Assembly (NCBI GenBank): GCA_905197435.1
Contig: CAJJYX010000029.1
Location: forward strand, 1 to 22,156
DNA length: 22,156 nucleotides
Reading direction: 5' to 3'
Source of the DNA: an uncultured Bacteroides sp.
Lineage (GTDB): Bacteria > Bacteroidota > Bacteroidia > Bacteroidales > Bacteroidaceae
The notes beneath the pieces were generated by a model that saw only the letters and a program-made list of their open reading frames with translations, ran no database searches and was not told where the DNA came from. Numbering within the stretch: the stretch's first letter is position 1; each line of letters begins with the position of its first letter. Positions 1 through 7,509 of the stretch are shown here, piece after piece. The position numbers and the translations under genes were made by a program.

Positions 1-219
1 GAGGCCGACACCACGGGTACGTTTAAAATCGTGTACCGCTCTTACGAGTTGGGCTTGCTCATGATTTCGGTCGCTGACAATATTTTGCGTATTCAGCCGC
101 CGCTTAATATCACCGAGGAAGAAGTGCGCCGCGGCTTCGCGATTGCCAATCAGGCGATTTCGGAATATGAAGCGGGCGAGATTTCGGATGACGTGCTCGT
201 AAACCAAGCGGGTTGGTAA
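1..219 (+). CDS. C-terminal end of a class III (PLP-dependent) aminotransferase, partial
   Basis: Frame 1 is open from the first base to TAA at 217-219 and encodes the last 72 residues. The text around residues 15-50 (RSYELGLLMISV, then NILRIQPPLNITEEEV) is the typical C-terminal small-domain sequence of class III aminotransferases of the acetylornithine/4-aminobutyrate group. The PLP lysine and the substrate-specifying part lie outside the window, so the substrate cannot be named. Base composition is richer in GC than the central region. The tRNA genes that follow, one with encoded CCA, suggest a Clostridia source. A GTG at 31 is internal and not a start. Confidence 0.75.
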   Translation, partial: EADTTGTFKIVYRSYELGLLMISVADNILRIQPPLNITEEEVRRGFAIANQAISEYEAGEISDDVLVNQAGW

Positions 220-277
220 TCGTTGGCGTGCCTTTTTGGTTCAAGCGAAAGTTTTTCAGAAAAGTTGAAAATAACGC

Positions 278-306
278 TTGCGCCGAAAGGGGAAAGTGCG
301 TAATAT
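278..306 (+). promoter_or_regulatory. Probable sigma-A promoter for the tRNA-Val/tRNA-Gly pair
   Basis: TTGCGC at 278-283 and TAATAT at 301-306 are separated by 17 bases. The expected start of transcription is near 313, about 25 bases before tRNA-Val. This is the housekeeping promoter shape of Firmicutes and unlike the TTTG/TAnnTTTG type found further right. Confidence 0.45.
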
Positions 307-337
307 ACATTCTCGCGCTGCGGCGCACGAAAGAAAT

Positions 338-412
338 GGGCGTTTGGCTCAGGGGGAGAGCGCTTCCCTGACACGGAAGAGGTCACAAGTTCAAATCTTG
401 TATCGCCCACCA
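338..412 (+). tRNA. tRNA-Val (anticodon GAC), CCA encoded
   Basis: A full cloverleaf can be folded. The acceptor is GGGCGTT with ATCGCCC (one U-U mismatch) and the D arm is GCTC/GAGC. The anticodon stem is CTTCC/GGAAG around loop CTGACAC, giving anticodon GAC. The T arm is ACAAG-TTCAAAT-CTTGT. Discriminator A is followed by an encoded CCA (410-412), which is usual in Clostridia and not in Bacteroidales. Confidence 0.93.
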
Positions 413-421
413 TTTATATAT

Positions 422-494
<73 letters not shown>

Positions 495-534
495 CACAAT
501 CATAAAACACTGAAAATCAACTATTTAATAAGTC

Positions 535-565
535 AAGGAGGTTCGTTATTCGAGCCTCCTTTTTT
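535..565 (+). terminator. Intrinsic terminator behind the tRNA pair
   Basis: AAGGAGG (535-541) pairs with CCTCCTT (555-561). The stem continues inward as TTCG with CGAG around a TTATT loop, and it ends in a T run to 565. This is a strong, nearly perfect hairpin suited to stop tRNA transcription. Confidence 0.8.
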
Positions 566-607
566 GTGTCCTCCAACGTCTAATATAGCGTTATTAGGAG
601 GTTTTGA

Positions 608-632
608 GGGCTCACCCGATAAACCAGGGGGA
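608..632 (+). repeat. Left terminal inverted repeat of the ISAon1-like element
   Basis: This 25-base end matches the reverse complement of 2004-2028 at all but four positions. It contains the conserved word TCACCCGA followed by AAA and a run of five G. The stop codon of the catalytic frame touches its inner edge. Confidence 0.8.
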
Positions 633-1616
633 TTAAGCATATAGCTTTGTAAGTCTGAAAAGAAAGAACTTTATATCCGTTACTCCCCTTAAAGCAGCTC
701 TAAACGCCTTAATTTTAGCATTGAATGACTCTGCAAAAGCATTAGTTGCCCTATTAACAAAGAAGTTCAAGACTTCATCGTAATGCTCGTAAAGCGTGGC
801 GGCAATAACATTGAAACTCTTAAAACCAGAGTCGTCCACTTTGTTATACCAGCGTGCAAGCGAGAGTCTTGCTGCATCTTTGACGGTATTCTTGGAAAAT
901 ATCATTCTTAGGGAATGTGTAAGCGAATAGGCTTCTTTAAGATCAGGATACGTTTCAAAGAGCACCTCAGCTCTTTGTCTCTGACTTTCCGTCCATTTGT
1001 CGGCAGATTTAAAAAGCAGATATCTGCTGCGAGCCAACAACTGCTTGTGGGTATCACCATTTGCAAGCACAATTGGAGTGTATGCTTCGCCCAGGCATTT
1101 GGCTTCTTCCCTGGCATCCGTGTCTGCTTGAATGGCATCCCATCTATGCGCGATGCGCATCTCCTGCAAGGCATCACATGCAAGTTTCTGTATATGAAAG
1201 CGGTCTATGGTACGCATTGCATTCGGGAAACAGCGTCTGGCTATAAGTCGCATGGAATTCGACATATCCATTGTTATCTCCTTAACCAACAGTCTCTTGT
1301 CCTCGTCAATGCGCATAAGTGCTTCCGTGACAGCATCTGCCGCCACACCCTTTACAATAGCAATGATGGTACCTTTACCTCCACGTGAAGATCTGTTGCT
1401 TACTATAGTGTACAGCTCACCGTTGCTTGGAGCCGTTTCGTCAATGCAGATGCTTTCACCAATGTTCTCTGGAAAGACAAGCCAGTCTTCTGCATGTGAG
1501 AGTTCTGACCATTCACGATAGCCGCTGAGCACTTCCTTGTATTGCTTTTCAAACGTATCCCCGTTTATGTGATAATAGCGGTCAAGCGAACGGGAGGTCG
1601 TAGGAATCGTCTCCAT
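633..1616 (-). CDS. ISAon1-family transposase, catalytic subunit (ORFB)
   Basis: This 327-residue protein is the catalytic part of an ISL3-like DDE transposase that cuts and joins the element's ends. The acidic triad is visible as D59 (CIDETAPSNGELYT), D117 (ITMDMSNSM, followed by RRCFPNAMRTIDRFHIQKL) and E296 (NAFAESFNAKIK). The ATG at 1616 follows AAAGGAG at a 4-base gap, which is a strong ribosome site for a Bacteroidales gene. The frame overlaps the end of ORFA by 35 bases and lies +1 relative to it. A TAA closes the ORFB frame just upstream of the ATG, so reinitiation at this ATG is more likely than a simple frameshift fusion. No truncation is seen. Confidence 0.85.
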   Translation of the reverse strand: METIPTTSRSLDRYYHINGDTFEKQYKEVLSGYREWSELSHAEDWLVFPENIGESICIDETAPSNGELYTIVSNRSSRGGKGTIIAIVKGVAADAVTEALMRIDEDKRLLVKEITMDMSNSMRLIARRCFPNAMRTIDRFHIQKLACDALQEMRIAHRWDAIQADTDAREEAKCLGEAYTPIVLANGDTHKQLLARSRYLLFKSADKWTESQRQRAEVLFETYPDLKEAYSLTHSLRMIFSKNTVKDAARLSLARWYNKVDDSGFKSFNVIAATLYEHYDEVLNFFVNRATNAFAESFNAKIKAFRAALRGVTDIKFFLFRLTKLYA

Positions 1617-1962
1617 ACACTCCTTTTAAAAAAGCCGCAAACTCCTTGGAGTAGCGAGTTCCTTCAGCCTTCAGCTCATAAGAGTCGGAGAAGTATCGGT
1701 TATTCTGCTTGTCGTACCATTTGCGTCTTCTGACGATTAAGTCAACGCCTTTGTCACGGATTGGGAAATCACGTATGGTCACGGCATCACAGAATCCCTT
1801 GGATTCAATCTTGGGGTTGTCCTTGTATTCCGCCATGACTGCTTCGTCAAGGTGGATACGGATCAGGGATGATTCTTCCTCCACACGTACTACTTCAAAG
1901 TTGAAAAGTATTTCTGATGGCAGAATTAACTCCGCCAATGCCAATAGTCCTTGATTGTTCAT
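1582..1962 (-). CDS. ISAon1-family transposase N-terminal region protein (ORFA)
   Basis: This 126-residue protein is the accessory first frame of ISAon1-type elements, thought to supply the DNA-binding N-terminal part of the transposase. Typical family text is present: LALAELILPSEILFNFE near the start, then SKGFCDAVTIRDFPIRDKG, VRRRKWYD and EGTRYSKEFAAFLKGVYG. I chose the ATG at 1962 (MNNQGLLAL) over the one at 2064, because the longer version would run through the terminal repeat and its extra residues do not look like protein. The gene ends within ORFB and contains the run CTTTTTTAAAAGGAG, which serves both as coding sequence and as the ORFB ribosome site. Confidence 0.82.
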   Translation of the reverse strand: MNNQGLLALAELILPSEILFNFEVVRVEEESSLIRIHLDEAVMAEYKDNPKIESKGFCDAVTIRDFPIRDKGVDLIVRRRKWYDKQNNRYFSDSYELKAEGTRYSKEFAAFLKGVYGDDSYDLPFA

Positions 1963-2003
1963 AGCGCAAAAATACCGTTTTACTGACGAATGAAAGAAGA
2001 CTC

Positions 2004-2028
2004 TCCCCCTAATTTGTCGGGTGAACCC
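2004..2028 (-). repeat. Right terminal inverted repeat of the ISAon1-like element
   Basis: This is the partner of 608-632. On the minus strand it reads GGGTTCACCCGACAAATT followed by AGGGGGA. It lies 41 bases upstream of the ORFA start, so it may overlap the transposase promoter. Confidence 0.8.
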
Positions 2029-2054
2029 AAAACGCGGACATTTTTTTAATGAAA

Positions 2055-2093
2055 GAAACCGCAAAGACTTATTTATTAGCCGTTTGCGGTTTC
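2055..2093 (-). terminator. Hairpin behind tRNA-Arg, probable terminator
   Basis: GAAACCGCAAA (2055-2065) pairs perfectly over 11 bases with TTTGCGGTTTC (2083-2093). On the minus strand it starts 7 bases past the tRNA 3' end and is followed by T-rich sequence, though the U tract is imperfect. Confidence 0.65.
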
Positions 2094-2099
2094 TTCTTG

Positions 2100-2173
<74 letters not shown>

Positions 2174-2189
2174 AGCCTTAATTGCGGTG

Positions 2190-2220
2190 CAAAGGTACGT
2201 TTTTTTACGAATATTGCAAA
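2190..2220 (-). promoter_or_regulatory. Bacteroidales-type promoter of tRNA-Arg
   Basis: On the minus strand TTTG (2217-2220) and TACCTTTG (2190-2197) are separated by 19 bases. This is an exact match to the -33 TTTG / -7 TAnnTTTG consensus of the Bacteroidales primary sigma factor. The tRNA begins 16 bases after the -7 element. Confidence 0.82.
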
Positions 2221-2260
2221 CATTTGTATTATCTTTTTTGAGAAATATTTGTATAATGGA

Positions 2261-2806
2261 TCAGGTCGCCTCACAATAGGTATAGTGACTGCATGGGAGT
2301 ATGGCCACGAACACTTCAACGCTGCGGCACTCACCGCTTTCACTGTCAATGACTTCAAGTTTGTCACCAGTGAAGTCGATATACATCTGGTATCCGGCAT
2401 AATGCTCGACATGGTCTACGACATATGTCACCATGCGATAACGCATGAGATAGTTGCCGAAACCGGCATGTCTGTATCCGTCAGGGTGTGTCTTGCGGTA
2501 CTCTTCGTACAGGGTTTTCACTGTTGCACCCAGACGGCTAAGCCGGGCGACATACTCAGGAAGGAGCGCCTCAAGTTCAAGTTGGCGTTGTGACGGAACC
2601 CTGTTACGCCCAACACCTTCGGAGAACATCTCCTGGATGCGCGCGGAAGGCATGGCTGTTAGTTCCTTTATCGGTATGCCACACTCTTGAAACAGGCGCA
2701 CATATCTGCGCACCGTGTTGCGGGAAAGCTCAAAGCTCCTGCTTATCTGCTTTATCCCCATCCCCAATGCGTAACATTGGAGGATGTTTGCTATCTTTGT
2801 TGTCAT
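2261..2806 (-). CDS. istA: IstA transposase of an IS21-family element, truncated
   Basis: This reads as 181 residues, against about 500 in intact IstA. The N-terminal helix-turn-helix (IKQISRSFELSRNTVRRYV, near residues 18-36) and the first catalytic aspartate D144 (MYIDFTGDKLEVID) are present. The other catalytic residues and the partner ATPase gene istB are missing. The protein text is normal up to YCEAT, then meets a TGA at 2261-2263. The DNA to the left is the upstream region of tRNA-Arg, so the break is sharp, near 2262. The fragment cannot be active. A deletion after insertion or an assembly join would both explain it. Confidence 0.8.
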   Translation of the reverse strand: MTTKIANILQCYALGMGIKQISRSFELSRNTVRRYVRLFQECGIPIKELTAMPSARIQEMFSEGVGRNRVPSQRQLELEALLPEYVARLSRLGATVKTLYEEYRKTHPDGYRHAGFGNYLMRYRMVTYVVDHVEHYAGYQMYIDFTGDKLEVIDSESGECRSVEVFVAILPCSHYTYCEAT

Positions 2807-2966
2807 AGTAGAAATGATTTTATCCCACCGGTCAAGACGGGAATCGAATCTACGAAAAATCCCCTCCGGACTTCGTCTGACAGGGGCATTTTTATATTGG
2901 AATCAAGGGGCTGGATTATTTGGGTACAAAGGGATAGAATCGCTTGGTTTTAGGGGGCATCTTACA
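2262..2966 (-). mobile_element. IS21-family remnant with its left end
   Basis: On the minus strand the element appears to start at 2966 with TGTAAGATGCCCCC. IS21-type ends usually begin with TG. The word ATGCCCC recurs near 2883-2889, which fits the multiple terminal repeats of this family. It then runs through the istA start and stops at 2262. The far end is absent. At 2966 the sequence changes abruptly into a second ISAon1 copy, which this element seems to have entered. Confidence 0.6.
2855..2893. other. Hairpin in the IS21 leader, upstream of istA
   Basis: AAAAATCCCCT (2855-2865) pairs with AGGGGCATTTTT (2882-2893) with one bulge, giving a T-ended stem-loop in both directions. It may shield istA from outside transcription, as in many IS leaders, or may be part of the terminal repeats. 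Confidence 0.4.
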
Positions 2967-3720
2967 CTGGATTTTCCAGCTTCCTGCCTGACATCTGTTT
3001 CTTCCTGTATTGCTTCCAAACGGTGTCCGATTCTTATTTCCTGCACGGCGTCACACGTCAGCTTTTGAATGTGAAAGCGGTCTATCACCCGGATAGCTGA
3101 CGTGAAGCACCTGCGAATAATCTTGCGCATGCTTTCTGATAAGTCAAGAGTGCCCTCCTTCACCCCTTGAAGTGCTTCCTCAGGGATTTGCTCTACAATA
3201 GCAATGACATCGTCAGCCTTAGTACCTTGACAATGGCCACGATGGAACCTTTGCCACCATGCGCTTCTCTGTTAGTGATTATGGTATATAATTCACCGTT
3301 GGAAAGGGAGGTTTCATCTATACTCAAATACAGTCCCAGATTCTCGGGAAACAGCAACCTGTCTTCGGCATGGGGTAATTGCTCCCATATACGGTAGTCG
3401 CTCAGACGCTCTTTATATTGTCGTTCAAACTGGTCACCGTCAATATGATAATAGAGTTCAAGAGAGCGGGCCGTAATCGGGTATTTCTCCAAGCAGCCCT
3501 TTTAAAAAAAAACGCGAATTCTTTTGAATGTTGCGTTCCCCGGGCGGTAAGTTCAAATGAATTGCAAATAATAGAATCGGTTCCGTATCGAGCCATTTAC
3601 GACGGCGCACACATAAGCTTATCTTGCAGTCACGGATAGGAAAATCACGGATATGTACCGCGGGAAGAAAACCTTTGGATTCCAGTGAGTGCTGCGAAGA
3701 AGAAGGCGGTAACCGTTTAA
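2967..3720 (-). pseudogene. Decayed second ISAon1-like element (ORFB start and ORFA pieces)
   Basis: ORFB reads from TTG at 3492 (MEKYPITARSLELYYHIDG, then SIDETSLSNGELYT) and breaks near 3226. There one G seems lost from a GGT codon: restoring it rejoins IVAIVKG to TKADDVIAIVEQ and then to EGTLDLSESMRKIIRRCF. It ends at 2967 after DVRQEAGK, where IS21 sequence begins. ORFA survives in two frames, as LESKGFLPAVHIRDFPIRD and VRRRKW (around 3590-3710) and as FELTARGTQHSKEFAFFF (around 3510-3560). At least two frame breaks and loss of both ends make it dead. It differs too much from the intact copy at 608-2028 to be a recent duplicate. Confidence 0.8.
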
Positions 3721-3811
3721 CTCCATAAGCAATGAATTTGGAGACAAAGATAGGAATTTATAAATTCACCCCTCAAATTTATTCATTGATCCGATGTAAA
3801 CCGAAAAAGTC

Positions 3812-4015
3812 ATGAATGCTTGTATTTCAGTAGTTTGCTACAAGCCTAAGATATTATCTAATGGCGAAAATCCATTAATGCTCCAAGTATCTAAAGCAGG
3901 AAAACGCAAATATCAGAGTTTAGGCATATCTATTCTACCCCGTTATTGGGACTTCACGTGAAATAAGCCGAAACCAAACTTTCCTAATAAAGAATATATC
4001 CAAAAGATTATCTAG
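3812..4015 (+). pseudogene. N-terminal remnant of a Bacteroidales tyrosine integrase
   Basis: From ATG at 3812 the frame reads MNACISVVCYKPKILSNGEN, then PLMLQVSKAGKRKYQSLGIS, then ILPRYWDFT. This is the arm-binding N-terminal domain typical of Bacteroidales phage/transposon integrases. An in-frame TGA (3959-3961) breaks it, then NKPKPNFPNKEYIQKII follows and a TAG ends it at 4013-4015. The core-binding and catalytic domains are absent. It marks a former integrative element next to the sialic acid locus. The remaining DNA to 4190 is very AT-rich and shows nothing else. Confidence 0.65.
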
Positions 4016-4190
4016 GATAAACTTGTTCTTTTCTGTTTTTTATACAGTTTGTTTGCAGTGTAACATATACGAAATATATATTACATTTAAAATGGTGAAT
4101 TCATCAAAAAAGCAAGAATAAATTAGTTAATAAATATAAAATTAGTAATAAAATATCTTTTGAGTGTTGCTTTTATTCAAAAATATCTAT

Positions 4191-4209
4191 TTATTTGTCT
4201 GACAAATAA
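4191..4209. promoter_or_regulatory. Palindromic operator for the FadR-type GntR regulator
   Basis: TTATTTGTCTGACAAATAA is a perfect palindrome of two 9-base arms around a central T. Its core TTGTCTGACAA fits the TnGTnnnACnA operator pattern known for the FadR subfamily of GntR regulators. It ends 34 bases before the regulator's start codon, which points to autoregulation and probably control of the whole downstream locus. I see no second copy in the window, including before nanA and susC. Confidence 0.75.
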
Positions 4210-4243
4210 TACTAATATAACTAATAATAACACGATTTAATAT

Positions 4244-4981
4244 ATGGAAAACTTAAAAATAGATGGGCAGTCGATTACTTTGGTAGACCAGGTAGAAGAC
4301 AAGTTATTGAATTATTTCAGAAGTCAAGACTTGAAAGTAGGTGACTCTATTCCTAATGAGATTGAGTTGTCGTCAGCGCTGGGGGTAGCTCGCAGTGTTC
4401 TTCGAGAAGCTCTTAGCCGTTTGAAAATGATGGGAATGGTTGAAAGTCGTACACGACGTGGAATGATTCTGACTGAGCCTTTCATTTTAGGAGGAATGAA
4501 GAGGGTGATTGATCCGCGTATTATGAGTCAGGAGTCACTTCTTGATCTTTTGGGATTTAGAGTTGCTTTGGAGATCGGAATCAGTAGTGATATTTTTCAT
4601 AATATCAAGGAACCGGACATTATGGAGCTAGAAGAGATTGTTAATGCTGGCGTTGCATTGGGGAACAACGAATATGCCAATCTCAGTGAATATACTTTCC
4701 ATTCAAAACTATATGAAATAACAGGGAATAAGACAATTGTGCAGTTCCAAAGCATCATTCATCCGGTTATGAATTTTGTAAAAACTAACTTGAGAGAACG
4801 GGTCGAAGCCATAAACATTGAATTGGAGAAAAAGGGGAGAATTGTAACTCACACCGATTTACTGAATTTTATTAAGAACAAGGATGAAGTGGGCTACAGA
4901 AATGCTATCGAGCAACACTTTTATGTTTATAAAAAGTTGATTTATGATAGGGCAATGTTAGGGGAACAGAATAAGGGTTAA
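4244..4981 (+). CDS. GntR-family (FadR subfamily) transcriptional regulator of the sialic acid locus
   Basis: This 245-residue protein has an N-terminal winged helix (about residues 15-80). Its recognition region reads PNEIELSSALGVARSVLREA, with a basic wing VESRTRRGMIL. A C-terminal all-helical FCD ligand-binding domain follows (about 95-235), with the usual histidines near FHSKLYEITGNK and THTDLL. It is the first gene of the locus, 22 bases from the symporter fusion. Family members release DNA when they bind a small acid or sugar. By context the ligand is probably Neu5Ac or a product such as ManNAc, but the sequence does not prove this. The palindrome at 4191-4209 is its likely site. Confidence 0.85.
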   Translation: MENLKIDGQSITLVDQVEDKLLNYFRSQDLKVGDSIPNEIELSSALGVARSVLREALSRLKMMGMVESRTRRGMILTEPFILGGMKRVIDPRIMSQESLLDLLGFRVALEIGISSDIFHNIKEPDIMELEEIVNAGVALGNNEYANLSEYTFHSKLYEITGNKTIVQFQSIIHPVMNFVKTNLRERVEAINIELEKKGRIVTHTDLLNFIKNKDEVGYRNAIEQHFYVYKKLIYDRAMLGEQNKG

Positions 4982-5003
4982 TCACAATAATAAAGTATGA
5001 TAA

Positions 5004-7472
5004 ATGGCACGGATTATAAACTATTGTGTTGCATTGGTATTTCTTTGTTTGTTTGGGTGTCAAAGCTTGAAAGCTGCAGATGCTCCTCAGTCTGAGCAAA
5101 TAAAGTGGGGTAATGAGAATGCTCTTAATGGGAAAAATGAAACATTGGGGCTCTTTTCCGGAGTACTTGGTGGACAAATAGTATTGGCAGGTGGAATTTC
5201 TGACGATTATGGTCAATGGGGAAGAAATGTGGTATGCCTATCCGAAAATGCCGGATTCACTTTGTATGAAAACGTGTTGTCTAAACCGTTGGCTTATGGT
5301 ACTTCCATAACACTCTCTGACGGGGTATTGTGTATTGGGGGACGTGATTCTTCTCAATGCTACAATGAGGTGTTTCTTCTCACAATGCAGCATGGAAAAC
5401 TTAATCTTTCAGAAGATTGGCCACCACTTCCCATTCCATTGTCGAATGCGGCAGGAGCACTGCTGGATAATAAAGTCTATTTACTTGGAGGTCGGGAATC
5501 GGTTAGTCCATCCAATTTGTCAGACTCTTTCTTTGTGTTGGATTTGTCGAACAAGTCGAAAGGATGGAAAAGACTGCCGGGATATCCGGGACGTGCCCGA
5601 GAAAATGCAATTCTCGTGGTACAGAATAACGGTGTTTCTCCTTGTCTGTACTTATTGGGCGGACAAACTGAAACAGAAGAGGGAGTACTTTCTTGTTTGA
5701 CAGATGGATATGTTTATAATCCCCAACTTGAACGATGGAGCTCATTAGGTTCGGATTTCCCAAAAGGAGTGTGTGCTGCTGTTGTTAGCGGAGCCAACCA
5801 TATACTTCTTTTTCAAAAAGATCAGGGAGATACACTACATCTCAAAAAAGAGAATGCTTTATGGAAGTATCATACAATCACACAGACTCTTATTAAGTCC
5901 GAACTCATCCCATGTACATATGATACTATGCAAGTTTTGCAGAAAGGCCATTCATTTGTTGTAATCGGTAGTAATGCCACTTCCGGAACGAATAGACTAT
6001 ACAGTCTTCAGGGAGATATTGTTCCATTGGAAAAGGGATTGGGAGTTATCAACATACTTGTGATTATTGGCTATTTTGCTGTATTGGCCGGAATCGGAAT
6101 TTACTTTTCACGGCGTCAGAAAAGTACAAATGATTATTTCAAGGGTGGAGGACGCATTCCGTGGTGGGCTGCCGGTCTGAGTCTTTTCGGAACAGCGTTG
6201 AGTGCCATCACATTCATGGCTATACCTTCCAAAGCATATGCCACTAATTGGAGTTATGTGTTGTTCAATACTGGTATTGTGCTTGTTGCGCCAGTCATTG
6301 TTTATGTTTTTATTCCTTTTTTTCGAAAATTGAATATAACGACTGCCTATGAATATCTGGAGATACGTTTCAATGTATTTATCCGTGTTATTTGCAGCAT
6401 GGCCTTTATTCTTTTTCAGGTCGGGCGTATGGGGGTTGTGCTTTTTCTGCCCTCCATTGCTTTGAATGTGGTGACTGGGCTGGATATATTCCTATGTATA
6501 GGCATCATGGGAGTCTGCAGTATTCTATATACAATGATAGGTGGAATAGAGGCTGTTGTATGGACAGATGCTATTCAAGTAATTATATTATTGGGAGGAG
6601 CAATATTTGCAGTGATATACATATCGTGCTCTCTTCCTGGCGGATTGGGCGAAACGATTGATATTGCAATGGCAAATGGTAAGTTTGATTTAGGAGCGAC
6701 CAACTTTGATTTGAAGGATGCTACGATGTGGACAGTCATTATTGCCGCATGTTTTACCCACCTTACCACCTATGGGACAGACCAAAGTATGGTGCAGCGT
6801 TATCTCACGACCTCTTCTATGAAGGAAGCACGGAAAAGTGTGTGGACCAATGCGATATTGACTATTCCTGCTACACTGATTTTCTTCTTTATAGGAACTG
6901 CTCTTTATGCTTATTATAAGGTATATCCGGAAAATCTAAGTATCAGTATTCCTAACGGTGATGCCATTTTCCCATGGTATATCTTCACCCAATTGCCGGT
7001 CGGTGTTGTAGGACTGCTTATTTCGGGTATTTTTGCAGCGGCGATGTCTACTTTGAGCGGCAGTATGAATTCGGCGGCCACAGCTTATATAGTAGACATT
7101 TATTCACGCTTCTTTCATAAGGGTGGCGGTGGAAATGAATTGCGTGCGGCACGTATGGCAACTTGTGTGATAGGAATTATCAGCTTGTCCTTTGCTTTTC
7201 TTATGGCAACATGGAACATTGCTTCATTGTGGGATGAATTCAACAAGATACTCGGTCTCATACTGGGCAGTATGGGAGGATTGTTTATGTTGGGTATGCT
7301 TACCAGACGTGCCAACTCCGGAGGAGCGGTCATAGGGATAGTCGCAAGTATCATTGTACAATTGTTTGTTGCCAGATTCCAGACGTTTCATCTGCTTTTG
7401 TACACGGCATCCGGTTTTATCTCATGCTTTGTCATAGGCTATTTGGCAAGCTTGTTCTTTAAGAAAAAATAG
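5004..7472 (+). CDS. Fusion of a NanM-like Kelch mutarotase and an SSS-family sodium:sialic acid symporter
   Basis: This 822-residue protein has two parts. Residues 1-25 are a signal or lipoprotein-like leader (LCLFGCQS, then LKAADA). Residues about 30-335 form a Kelch beta-propeller with blade motifs IVLAGGIS, LCIGGRD, VYLLGGRES and LYLLGGQTE, resembling the circularly permuted YjhT/NanM sialic acid mutarotases. From about 345 a full sodium:solute symporter follows, with YFKGGGRIPWWAAGLSLFG, LSAITFMAIPSKAYATNWSY and some 13 membrane helices. SSS proteins have an outside N-terminus, so the propeller would sit in the periplasm directly at the transporter mouth. Fit with nanA next door (37-base gap) makes Neu5Ac the likely substrate. 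There is no frame break or composition change at the domain border, so the fusion looks genuine. Confidence 0.85.
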   Translation: MARIINYCVALVFLCLFGCQSLKAADAPQSEQIKWGNENALNGKNETLGLFSGVLGGQIVLAGGISDDYGQWGRNVVCLSENAGFTLYENVLSKPLAYGTSITLSDGVLCIGGRDSSQCYNEVFLLTMQHGKLNLSEDWPPLPIPLSNAAGALLDNKVYLLGGRESVSPSNLSDSFFVLDLSNKSKGWKRLPGYPGRARENAILVVQNNGVSPCLYLLGGQTETEEGVLSCLTDGYVYNPQLERWSSLGSDFPKGVCAAVVSGANHILLFQKDQGDTLHLKKENALWKYHTITQTLIKSELIPCTYDTMQVLQKGHSFVVIGSNATSGTNRLYSLQGDIVPLEKGLGVINILVIIGYFAVLAGIGIYFSRRQKSTNDYFKGGGRIPWWAAGLSLFGTALSAITFMAIPSKAYATNWSYVLFNTGIVLVAPVIVYVFIPFFRKLNITTAYEYLEIRFNVFIRVICSMAFILFQVGRMGVVLFLPSIALNVVTGLDIFLCIGIMGVCSILYTMIGGIEAVVWTDAIQVIILLGGAIFAVIYISCSLPGGLGETIDIAMANGKFDLGATNFDLKDATMWTVIIAACFTHLTTYGTDQSMVQRYLTTSSMKEARKSVWTNAILTIPATLIFFFIGTALYAYYKVYPENLSISIPNGDAIFPWYIFTQLPVGVVGLLISGIFAAAMSTLSGSMNSAATAYIVDIYSRFFHKGGGGNELRAARMATCVIGIISLSFAFLMATWNIASLWDEFNKILGLILGSMGGLFMLGMLTRRANSGGAVIGIVASIIVQLFVARFQTFHLLLYTASGFISCFVIGYLASLFFKKK

Positions 7473-7509
7473 ATTTGAACCAATTATTAATAATAATATA
7501 CTCTAAATT

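Larger units (their letters stand above)
608..2028 (-). mobile_element. ISAon1-like insertion sequence (ISL3-type DDE transposase), intact
   Basis: The element is 1421 bases long, bounded by 25-base terminal inverted repeats. It carries two overlapping transposase frames on the minus strand. Both frames are uninterrupted, so it looks potentially active. No direct target repeat is visible when the flanks 600-607 and 2029-2036 are compared. Either the two flanks were not originally neighbours, or the ends extend slightly differently from what I assign. A second, decayed relative lies at 2967-3720. Confidence 0.8.

Noticed and set aside
571..602. Second hairpin CTCC/GGAG with AACG/CGTT before the IS
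   Set aside because: The stem is interrupted by a four-base bulge and has no T run. It is too weak to call beside the strong terminator at 535-565.
600..2036. Target-site duplication flanking the intact ISAon1 element
   Set aside because: The eight bases on each side (GGTTTTGA and AAAACGCG) do not match in direct orientation, and small shifts of the boundary do not help.
2839..2850. Text GGGAATCGAATC resembling a tRNA T arm
   Set aside because: No anticodon or acceptor stem can be folded around it. It lies in the IS21 leader.
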